A DNA stretch of 20,710 nucleotides from DASPKM01 sp035628135 (GTDB taxonomy: Bacteria; Bacteroidota; Bacteroidia; Chitinophagales; Chitinophagaceae): assembly GCA_035628135.1 (NCBI GenBank), contig DASPKM010000003.1:1-20710 (forward strand), given 5' to 3'. This document shows, in pieces, positions 14,570 to 20,710 of the stretch. Position numbers and translations under genes: made by a program. The notes beneath the pieces were generated by a model. It searched no databases, had not been told where the DNA came from, and was given only the letters and a program-made list of their open reading frames with translations. Position 1 is the stretch's first letter, and every line of letters begins with the position of its first letter.

Positions 14570-14976
14570 TCCTTAGTTATTGCTATTCCTGCAAAAATGC
14601 GAAAAGTTTTTGGGTTTAGGCACATTATAGGAATTATACGTGCCTGTACCGGGAATAGTGTAATAAGCTATTGAAAAAACCGGGCCCTGATGGCAGGACT
14701 TATGGGTTTAAAACACTTCTTTCAGGTACCAAAAAATAGTTGTGCACTTTTGCGGAAATTACTGTGGAAATTTAAAAGTTCTGAACCGCCCACATCGGCT
14801 GTAATGCAGTCTGGAGTTGAGTTTCGGAATTCTGCTCCAAACTTTTAAACATCCTATTCCCGTGTTTTTCCACACATGGTGGATTTCGTTTTTCAGGATT
14901 TATACTTCGAAAAAATATTTTCGTCTTCACGCTCCTTCAAAAGTTTTAAAAACTCATTAAATAATATTTTCTGTTT
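14570..14976. other. 407-bp divergent intergenic region upstream of nrdJ and the GGGPS gene
   Basis: No gene is apparent. Inverted repeats seen: AGGCAC (14618-14623) with GTGCCT (14640-14645); AATAG with CTATT just downstream (14655-14675 area); and the nested long-range structure at 14771-14849 described separately. Near 14908, CGAAAA/TTTTCG flank AATA in a T/A-rich stretch that may belong to the nrdJ promoter. No exact TAnnTTTG element and no NrdR-box pair is obvious. Both promoters must lie here. Confidence 0.6.
14771..14849 (+). promoter_or_regulatory. possible structured leader upstream of nrdJ
   Basis: A perfect 10-bp inverted repeat, TTTAAAAGTT (14771-14780) with AACTTTTAAA (14840-14849), encloses a second stem TGGAG (14812-14816) with CTCCA (14835-14839) that stacks directly on the outer right arm. 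The left bulge can form a small CCG/CGG hairpin. The structure ends 127 bases before the nrdJ start codon. It might be a cis-regulatory RNA or a DNA operator. It lacks the conserved B12 box of cobalamin riboswitches. Confidence 0.35.
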
Positions 14977-17900
14977 ATGGCAAAGAAGCAATCTAAAGGC
15001 TTGCAGTTCCAACGTCGCTATACCCGGGACGACGTTAGTGTATTTGATCAATTCAAATACGATTACCGCACTTCGGTTATCCGTAACCCGAATGGTGAGG
15101 TAGTGTTCGAGATGAACAATGTGGAAGTGCCGGAACAATGGAGCCAGATTGCTACAGATATCCTAGCCCAGAAATATTTCAGGAAAGCAGGCGTACCTCA
15201 ACCCGATGGATCATTGGGCAGGGAAACTTCCGCCAAACAAGTGGCCCATCGCATGGCCAATTGCTGGCGCGTATGGGGAGAGCGTTATGGTTACTTCGCT
15301 ACCGAAAAAGACGCCCAGGTATTTTACGAGGAGCTGGTGTATTGCATCCTGAACCAGATGTGCGTGCCCAATAGCCCCCAATGGTTCAATACCGGCCTGT
15401 ACGAAAGCTATAACATCGTGGGCAAGCCCCAGGGACATTATTTTGTTGACCCCAACGACGGTCAATTGAAGAAATCCACTTCGGCTTACGAACGCCCGCA
15501 GCCACATGCCTGCTTTATACTGAGTGTGGACGACGACCTGGTGAACGAAGGCGGCATCATGGACCTGTGGGTAAGAGAAGCCAGGATATTCAAGTACGGC
15601 TCCGGCGTGGGCACCAATTTCTCCAACATCCGGGGCGAGCATGAAAAACTAAGCGGCGGCGGAACTTCTTCCGGCCTCATGAGCTTTTTAAAGATCGGCG
15701 ACCGCGCAGCGGGCGCCATCAAATCCGGCGGCACTACCCGTCGCGCGGCCAAAATGGTTTGCCTGGACCTGGACCATCCCGAAGTAGTAGAGTTCATTAA
15801 CTGGAAAGTGGAAGAAGAGAAAAAAGTAGGGGCCCTCATCGCCGCAGGCTATCCCAGCGATTATGAAGGAGACGCCTACCGGACAGTGAGCGGACAAAAC
15901 TCCAATAACTCAATACGCATACCCAACGAATTTTTTGAAAAACTGGAAAAAGACGAGGACTGGGAACTCAAAGCCCGCATGGATGGCAGGGTAATGAAGA
16001 AAATCCCGGCCCGTGAACTATGGAACCAAATCGCCTATGCGGCATGGCGTTGTGCAGACCCGGGTACCCAATACGACACCACCATTAATGAATGGCATAC
16101 TTGCCCTAAAGGTGGACGCATCCGGGCCTCTAACCCATGTTCCGAGTACATGTTCCTTGACAACACGGCCTGCAACCTTGCATCGGCCAACCTGATGAAG
16201 TTTTACAATGCAGACAACTGCATGTTCGACGTAGAAGGCTTCGAGTACGTATGCCGCCTGTGGACCGTAGTGCTGGAAGTGTCCGTTACCATGGCCCAGT
16301 TCCCCAGCAAGGAAGTAGCACAGCTAAGCTACGATTACCGCACCCTCGGCCTTGGCTATGCGAACTTAGGCACCATGCTCATGGTAAGCGGCATTGCCTA
16401 TGATAGCGAAGAAGCACGCGGCATAGCAGGCGCCCTATCGGCGATCATGACCGGCATTTCTTATAAAACATCGGCTGAAATGGCTGCTGCCCTCGGAGCA
16501 TTTGTAAAATACGAAGAGAACAGGGAAGACATGCTGCGTGTAATGCGCAATCACCGCCGCGCCGCCTTCGATGCAGATGAATATGAAGGGCTCGGCATAA
16601 AACCACAGGGCATCAAAGCAAAGTATTGCCCTGACTACCTGTTGAAATCTGCCTGCAAGGCATGGAACGACGCAGTGGAACTCGGAGAGAAGTACGGCTA
16701 CCGCAACGCACAAACCACGGTGATAGCGCCCACCGGCACCATCGGCCTGGTAATGGATTGCGATACCACCGGCGTAGAACCCGATTTTGCACTGGTGAAG
16801 TTTAAAAAACTATCCGGTGGCGGATACTTCAAGATCATCAACCAATCCGTTCCCGCTGCGTTGAAAAACCTCGGCTATTCCGAAAAAGAAAGCGAGGCCA
16901 TCGTAAAATATGCCGTAGGCGCGGGAACCTTTGCGGGCGCGCCTTACGTCAACCATCAAACGCTAAGTGAAAAGGGATTTATCGCGGATGAGATCAAAAA
17001 ACTGGACGCGGCCGTAGCTGCTGCCTTTGAAATAGGATTCGTATTCAATGTTTACACGCTTGGGGAAGAGTGCCTGCAGCGACTGGGATTCACGCCCGAG
17101 CAATATTTTAATTTCGAATGGAGCCTATTGGAAGCATTGGGCTTCAGCGACGATGAAATAGAGGCCGCGAACGATTACATATGCGGTACCATGACCGTGG
17201 AAGGCGCTCCTTACCTGAAAGCCGAGCACCTGTCCGTGTTCGATTGCGCGAACAAGTGCGGAAAAAAAGGAGAGCGCTACATACACGCACACGGTCACAT
17301 CCGCATGATGGGCGCGGTACAACCTTTCATCAGCGGGGCCATCTCCAAAACCATCAACCTTCCGCACGAAGCCTCGGTGGAAGAAATAGCAGACTGCTAT
17401 TACCTGAGCTGGTTGCTGGGACTGAAAGCAAACGCGCTTTACCGCGACGGCTCTAAGCTAAGCCAGCCGCTGAGCAACAAGAGCGACAAGAAAAAGAAAG
17501 CATCCACGACCAGCGAAAAAATCCAGGACGAACAGTCACCCCTAAGCGAAGTTCAATCTAACGTGGCGGCCATGGAATCTCAGCTCCTGGACATGAGCAA
17601 GCTGACCATCGAAGAACTGCTGGAAGAAGTGCAGAAACGCGTACAGGCTTCGCCCAATACCGACCTGAAGCGGATGGTGGCCAAAATAGTGGAGAAGCGC
17701 ACCCTGCCCGCCAAACGCCGCGGCTATACCCAAAAGGCAAAGATCAATGGCCAGGTAATTTTCCTTAGGACAGGCGAGTACGGCGATGGAACCGTAGGAG
17801 AGATATTCATCGACATGGCAAAAGAAGGCGCTACCATGCGCAGCATGCTGAACTGTTTTGCCATTGCCATTTCCATAGGCCTGCAATACGGTGTGCCGCT

Positions 17901-18366
17901 CGAGGAATTTGTAGAGAAGTTCGTGTTCACCCGATTTGAACCCGCAGGAATGGTAGATCACCCGAACATCAAGAGCACCACTTCCATAGTTGACTTCATC
18001 TTCCGGGCGCTGGCGTATGAATACCTGGGCAGGACAGACCTGGTACATGTGCCGGATAAGCCGGAGATCATGAACACAGGCACTGATGACTGGGACGATA
18101 TCCCCACCTCACTGGAATATGAAAAAAAAACGCCCGAGTTAAGTGACGTGCGCATAGTAGCGCCAAAGGCAGGCGGTCATGGTCAACCGAAATCACAAAA
18201 AGAAAAAACACCTGTTAAAGCTGAATCAACACTGGACGTAGTGAATGCGGCGGCACGCAACATGCAGAGCGATGCGCCTGCGTGCAATGTCTGCGGCCAC
18301 ATCACCATCAGGAGTGGCACTTGTTATAAGTGTTTGAACTGTGGGAACAGTTTGGGGTGCAGCTAA
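14977..18366 (+). CDS. nrdJ: adenosylcobalamin-dependent (class II) ribonucleotide reductase, long form
   Basis: 1129 residues. It makes deoxyribonucleotides from ribonucleotides using adenosylcobalamin to generate a thiyl radical; oxygen-independent, cytoplasmic. Catalytic residues are in place: redox pair Cys179 (PHACFIL) and Cys399 (NTACNLAS), radical Cys388 and Glu390 in SNPCSEYM, with the same 11-residue spacing between the last two cysteines as in Thermotoga NrdJ. TTVIAPTGTIGLVMDCDTTG forms the phosphate-binding region near 585. After the barrel come a Lys/Ser-rich linker (about 832-905), a TSCPD-type domain (about 914-1005) and a cysteine tail with CxxC at 1103-1106 and 1116-1119, Cys1122 and Cys1128, probably a zinc ribbon plus terminal shuttle cysteines. 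Start ATG 14977. Monocistronic: terminator right after. Requires B12 supply or uptake. Confidence 0.95.
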   Translation: MAKKQSKGLQFQRRYTRDDVSVFDQFKYDYRTSVIRNPNGEVVFEMNNVEVPEQWSQIATDILAQKYFRKAGVPQPDGSLGRETSAKQVAHRMANCWRVWGERYGYFATEKDAQVFYEELVYCILNQMCVPNSPQWFNTGLYESYNIVGKPQGHYFVDPNDGQLKKSTSAYERPQPHACFILSVDDDLVNEGGIMDLWVREARIFKYGSGVGTNFSNIRGEHEKLSGGGTSSGLMSFLKIGDRAAGAIKSGGTTRRAAKMVCLDLDHPEVVEFINWKVEEEKKVGALIAAGYPSDYEGDAYRTVSGQNSNNSIRIPNEFFEKLEKDEDWELKARMDGRVMKKIPARELWNQIAYAAWRCADPGTQYDTTINEWHTCPKGGRIRASNPCSEYMFLDNTACNLASANLMKFYNADNCMFDVEGFEYVCRLWTVVLEVSVTMAQFPSKEVAQLSYDYRTLGLGYANLGTMLMVSGIAYDSEEARGIAGALSAIMTGISYKTSAEMAAALGAFVKYEENREDMLRVMRNHRRAAFDADEYEGLGIKPQGIKAKYCPDYLLKSACKAWNDAVELGEKYGYRNAQTTVIAPTGTIGLVMDCDTTGVEPDFALVKFKKLSGGGYFKIINQSVPAALKNLGYSEKESEAIVKYAVGAGTFAGAPYVNHQTLSEKGFIADEIKKLDAAVAAAFEIGFVFNVYTLGEECLQRLGFTPEQYFNFEWSLLEALGFSDDEIEAANDYICGTMTVEGAPYLKAEHLSVFDCANKCGKKGERYIHAHGHIRMMGAVQPFISGAISKTINLPHEASVEEIADCYYLSWLLGLKANALYRDGSKLSQPLSNKSDKKKKASTTSEKIQDEQSPLSEVQSNVAAMESQLLDMSKLTIEELLEEVQKRVQASPNTDLKRMVAKIVEKRTLPAKRRGYTQKAKINGQVIFLRTGEYGDGTVGEIFIDMAKEGATMRSMLNCFAIAISIGLQYGVPLEEFVEKFVFTRFEPAGMVDHPNIKSTTSIVDFIFRALAYEYLGRTDLVHVPDKPEIMNTGTDDWDDIPTSLEYEKKTPELSDVRIVAPKAGGHGQPKSQKEKTPVKAESTLDVVNAAARNMQSDAPACNVCGHITIRSGTCYKCLNCGNSLGCS

Positions 18367-18395
18367 AGATTTTTAGGACGGTTATTCATAGACTT

Positions 18396-18426
18396 AATCC
18401 GCTCATTTCTATGAGCGGATTTTTTG
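18396..18426 (+). terminator. Rho-independent terminator after nrdJ
   Basis: Perfect 11-bp stem AATCCGCTCAT (18396-18406) with ATGAGCGGATT (18411-18421), loop TTCT, running into a T tract (18420-18425). It starts 30 bases after the nrdJ stop codon. Confidence 0.93.
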
Positions 18427-18503
18427 TTTTGTTAAAACCTGCGCGCCAGCTTGCTTCAGGCCTTTAAGTGTCACTAATTTTAATTGAACCTAAAACTATT
18501 TGC

Positions 18504-19172
18504 ATGAAGCCGTTCTACACAGCTTTTATACTACTCTTGTCATCCACCGCCTTTTCACAGAACGACACCATTTCCTCAGCAGACTATTATCCGCGCTGGC
18601 AATACAGCACCAGTATGGGCGCAAACAAAATGACAAGGTTACCCGATGGCATTGATGAACAAATATCAACTTCGGCTTCGGTGTTGGTTAACTATAATCT
18701 TCACCTTGCTAAGAAAAAACACTACCTGAGCATAGGGATTGGGTATGAGACATCACGGTTCATTGCAGATGGAATGTTCATCCGTAATGGTTCTGATTAT
18801 TCATTTGCTGTGACGCCTACTGATTTCAAGCAAAATGAGATTCAGTTGTCATACCTGCATTTTCCTGTATTATACAAATTTGCCGCGTTTAGGAAATCTG
18901 CTGTCAGTGTCGGCCCCTTTGCTGGGTATTTGGTGGATGGCAAGGACAAGTTCAAATTCGGATCGTCCAAACAAGAGACGGAGGCGCATATCCAGAATAA
19001 ATGGCGGGCGGGGGTTGTCCTGGACGCTGAATTTATACTCAGGAGCCGTTCAAAAAGGCTGGCGCCCGTATTGGGATACGGCCTGCAATACCAGTTCACC
19101 AATCACTTAAAGGACTCTAAATCATTCAAGCCGTTCTCGGCTTTTATACGCATCGGGTTTGCAATCGAGTAA
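18504..19172 (+). CDS. outer-membrane beta-barrel protein (porin-family type)
   Basis: 222 residues. ATG 18504 opens a standard signal peptide, MKPFYTAFILLLSSTAFSQ, cleaved before Asn-Asp; a GTG at 18468 in frame would put 12 non-signal residues in front. The mature part alternates polar and hydrophobic residues in short strands: SIGIGYETSRF, QLSYLHFPVLYKF, SAVSVGPFAGYLV, PVLGYGLQYQF and the last strand FSAFIRIGFAIE. This matches the eight-stranded barrel type (OMP_b-brl family) frequent in Bacteroidota; HFPVLYKF and GPFAGY are typical. It probably sits in the outer membrane; function unknown. It is isolated by the nrdJ terminator upstream and 206 bp downstream. No known motif for a ligand is visible. 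Confidence 0.82.
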   Translation: MKPFYTAFILLLSSTAFSQNDTISSADYYPRWQYSTSMGANKMTRLPDGIDEQISTSASVLVNYNLHLAKKKHYLSIGIGYETSRFIADGMFIRNGSDYSFAVTPTDFKQNEIQLSYLHFPVLYKFAAFRKSAVSVGPFAGYLVDGKDKFKFGSSKQETEAHIQNKWRAGVVLDAEFILRSRSKRLAPVLGYGLQYQFTNHLKDSKSFKPFSAFIRIGFAIE

Positions 19173-19208
19173 TTGTTAGGCAGAGAGGGTGGGTGCAAAA
19201 CAGGCTAC

Positions 19209-19246
19209 CCCCGGGGGGCGCCACCGGTACGGGAGGCCCCCTGGGG
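19209..19246. repeat. strong GC-rich inverted repeat
   Basis: CCCCGGGGGGC (19209-19219) pairs with GCCCCCTGGGG (19236-19246): 11 bp with one G-T pair and a 16-base loop. It stands 37 bases after the beta-barrel gene's stop but has no T tract, so it is not a typical terminator; it may still stabilise the mRNA end. The octad TGAAAGGG is repeated twice just after it (19255-19270). Confidence 0.6.
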
Positions 19247-19302
19247 CGGACGGATGAAAGGGTGAAAGGGTAGTTTTACGCAGAAAAGCTGGTACATTTC
19301 CG

Positions 19303-19334
19303 TTTGCATGAACAAATTATAGCCGCTATCTTGG
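19303..19334 (+). promoter_or_regulatory. possible Bacteroidota promoter for the small lipoprotein
   Basis: TTTG at 19303-19306 (-33) and TATCTTGG at 19327-19334 (-7, one mismatch to TAnnTTTG) are 20 bases apart, the usual spacing. A start site near 19341 would give a leader of roughly 38 bases before the ATG at 19379. Confidence 0.35.
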
Positions 19335-19378
19335 CTGTCTATCGGATAAAATTTACCTAACCAACATCTCGGCCCTTT

Positions 19379-19498
19379 ATGAAAAAGATCCTGGCACTTG
19401 TTGCACTGGTAGCCTTATTGACCACGTCCTGCAACCGCTATATTACTACATACGAAGCAGCCAATGGCAAAGCCAAATGCGGCAGAATGATACGGTAA
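19379..19498 (+). CDS. very small lipoprotein (39 residues)
   Basis: ATG 19379 to TAA 19498. The first 17 residues, MKKILALVALVALLTTS, are a textbook lipoprotein signal (two lysines, hydrophobic core) and Cys18 is the lipidation site. The mature part would be only 22 residues: CNRYITTYEAANGKAKCGRMIR, here split as CNRYITTYEAA then NGKAKCGRMIR, with a second Cys at 34. I believe similar tiny lipoproteins ending in a conserved YEAANGKAKCGR-like stretch occur in related genomes, but cannot check. A possible promoter stands upstream and a two-arm repeat follows, so it is probably its own transcript. The signal peptide makes a chance ORF unlikely. Function unknown. Confidence 0.7.
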   Translation: MKKILALVALVALLTTSCNRYITTYEAANGKAKCGRMIR

Positions 19499-19500
19499 GA

Positions 19501-19598
19501 GAATATCAATTTACGAACAAGAATGTCGATTGTCGAGGTAATGCAGAGCTGCACCTACTTCAACAATCGACATTCGTTATTCAATATTCGATATTCTT
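19501..19598. repeat. two-arm inverted heptad repeat between the small lipoprotein and the phosphatase gene
   Basis: GAATGTCGATTGT (19521-19533) and ACAATCGACATTC (19563-19575) are perfect 13-bp inverted copies. Outside them the arms continue imperfectly: GAATATC at 19501-19507 against GATATTC at 19590-19596. The right arm has 7-base period: ATTCGTT, ATTCAAT, ATTCGAT, then ATTC (19572-19596). The loop holds a smaller TGCAG/CTGCA hairpin. It starts 3 bases after the lipoprotein stop codon. Confidence 0.85.
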
Positions 19599-19627
19599 TA
19601 CCTTGCGGCTTCAAAACTGCTGCAACG

Positions 19628-20710
19628 ATGAAACGCAATGTATTGCTACTTCTCCTGCTCTCCTGTGCACTGGTTACCCTGGCCCAAACCAAAACTGCCT
19701 TCGTCTCCGGCCCTATGCTGGGAATGATAGAACTGAAGACCGCCAGGATCTGGTGCGAGGTGACACCCGAAACAGACAAGGTGACCATCACTTATCGCAA
19801 AGCCGGCAGCAAAGACAGCAAAACTGTTTTGTATAAAGGCAAACTCGCAAACGCGTTTAACCCCGTAACCTTTGAGCTGTCAGGACTGGACTTCAACACC
19901 ACTTATACTTACGAGATAGAAGCACGCGCGCAGCATGCGCTGTATAAAAAGACAGGCGAGTTTACCACTACTGACCTGTGGCAATACCGCCGGAATTTTC
20001 CCGATTTTACGTTCATTACCGGCAGCTGCTCTTTTTTCAATGAACAGAAAGCAGATCGCCAGTTCGTTGAGATCATCAACCCCCGCACGCCGGCCACGCC
20101 TTATGGAAAGGATTCCACCATATTTCAAACCATGGCGAAAGAAAAAGCAGCCTTCATGTTGTGGCTGGGCGATAACTGGTACTACCGCGAAGTGGATTAT
20201 GGAAGTGAGTGGGGACTTCAATACCGCGCCAGCCGCGACAGGGCCCAGCCCATTCTCCAGAATTTGTGGAAGGCAATGCCTCATTATGCCATCTGGGACG
20301 ACCACGATTATGGGCCCAACAATGCGGACAAAAGCTATGTGCTGAAAGAGCCTGCCCGGGAAATATTCAAAAACTATTGGGCCAATCCCAGCTATGGCGA
20401 GAACGGCCAGGGCATTTATACCAAATTCTCTTATAGTGATGTTGACTTCTTTTTGATGGATGACCGCTGGTTCCGTACCAATGATTTCATGTCCGCGACC
20501 GTTGACGGCAAGCCCAATCCCAATAAAAGGATGTGGGGACCCCAGCAGATGGAATGGCTAAAAAATGCACTGAAGAGCAGCCTTGCCACCTTTAAGGTGA
20601 TCGTAACGGGCAGCCAGACACTGAATCCCGCCTCACCGAACGACTGCCTGCAGTCATATCCCATAGAGTTCAATGAAATAATGGATTTCCTGGTACAGGA
20701 ACGGGTAAAC
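19628..20710 (+). CDS. PhoD-like metallophosphatase, N-terminal part (cut by window edge)
   Basis: 361 residues visible, open at the right edge. ATG 19628 starts a signal peptide (MKRNVLLLLLLSCALVTLAQ) with possible cleavage after Ala-Gln; the LLSC at 10-13 makes a lipoprotein form possible. Residues 21-115 fit the Ig/Fn-like N-terminal domain of PhoD proteins. The metallophosphatase domain follows: FITGSCSFF (129-137), LWLGDNWYY (179-187), AIWDDHDYGPNN (221-232), FLMDDRWFR (275-283) and IVTGSQTLNP (325-334), giving the metal-binding Asp/His/Asn residues expected for a PhoD phosphatase or phosphodiesterase using Ca/Fe. It likely releases phosphate from organic esters outside the cytoplasm. 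No Pho box is recognisable upstream; the gap is a repeat. Catalytic residues near the C-terminus are beyond the window. Confidence 0.88.
   Translation, partial: MKRNVLLLLLLSCALVTLAQTKTAFVSGPMLGMIELKTARIWCEVTPETDKVTITYRKAGSKDSKTVLYKGKLANAFNPVTFELSGLDFNTTYTYEIEARAQHALYKKTGEFTTTDLWQYRRNFPDFTFITGSCSFFNEQKADRQFVEIINPRTPATPYGKDSTIFQTMAKEKAAFMLWLGDNWYYREVDYGSEWGLQYRASRDRAQPILQNLWKAMPHYAIWDDHDYGPNNADKSYVLKEPAREIFKNYWANPSYGENGQGIYTKFSYSDVDFFLMDDRWFRTNDFMSATVDGKPNPNKRMWGPQQMEWLKNALKSSLATFKVIVTGSQTLNPASPNDCLQSYPIEFNEIMDFLVQERVN

Noticed and set aside
14618..14720. Resemblance to a cobalamin riboswitch (GTGCC, then GGGAAT, AGTG, TAAT) upstream of nrdJ
   Set aside because: No B12 box (GCCACTG-like) follows and pairing does not fit. 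A covariance search with the Rfam cobalamin models would decide; a significant hit would reverse this.

Overview
The window looks like Bacteroidota chromosome, most likely Chitinophagaceae or a close relative. The reasons are a LytS/LytTR two-component pair, genes without Shine-Dalgarno motifs, a group II geranylgeranylglyceryl phosphate synthase homologue, a long B12-dependent ribonucleotide reductase, and an arginine operon built around the N-acylornithine carbamoyltransferase typical of this phylum. No phage, transposon, CRISPR array, tRNA or rRNA is visible. The family assignment is inference from gene content, not a database match.

Layout. (1) 1-409: 5' part of dxs (minus), cut by the window edge. 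(2) 585-2371: histidine kinase and LytTR response regulator (plus), closed by a clear terminator. (3) 2446-3735: secreted M28 peptidase (plus). (4) 12253 down to 3787: an eight-gene arginine operon (minus) in the order acyltransferase, argG, argC, argD, argF', argB, M20 deacylase, argH. (5) 13708-12833: lipoprotein-like alpha/beta hydrolase, with a GGGPS-family prenyltransferase upstream (14569-13811), both minus. (6) 14977-18366: nrdJ (plus) with a strong terminator. (7) 18504 to the end: outer-membrane beta-barrel protein, a 39-residue lipoprotein, and a PhoD-type phosphatase cut by the right edge.

The arginine operon encodes every step from glutamate to arginine except carbamoyl-phosphate supply. 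Its carbamoyltransferase has Val at position 90, aligned with Pro90 of Bacteroides fragilis succinylornithine transcarbamylase and Glu92 of the Xanthomonas acetylornithine enzyme. Val at this site favours succinylated substrates, so the expected route is N-succinylglutamate, N-succinylornithine, N-succinylcitrulline, citrulline, arginine. The deacylase would then act on N-acylcitrulline, and the GNAT protein at the operon head would be the N-acylglutamate synthase.

The most unusual non-coding signal is a set of intergenic arrays with strict 7-base (once 8-base) periodicity. Four of them show two oppositely oriented arms around a short centre (6977-7062, 8040-8104, 13718-13814, 19501-19598). 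The heptad sequence differs from site to site while the period and two-arm layout persist. Two arrays fill the only large gaps in the arginine operon, on either side of argF'. I see no clear candidate for a wholly new multi-gene system; the repeats, the arginine specificity, the structured leaders and the tiny lipoprotein are the points worth pursuing.
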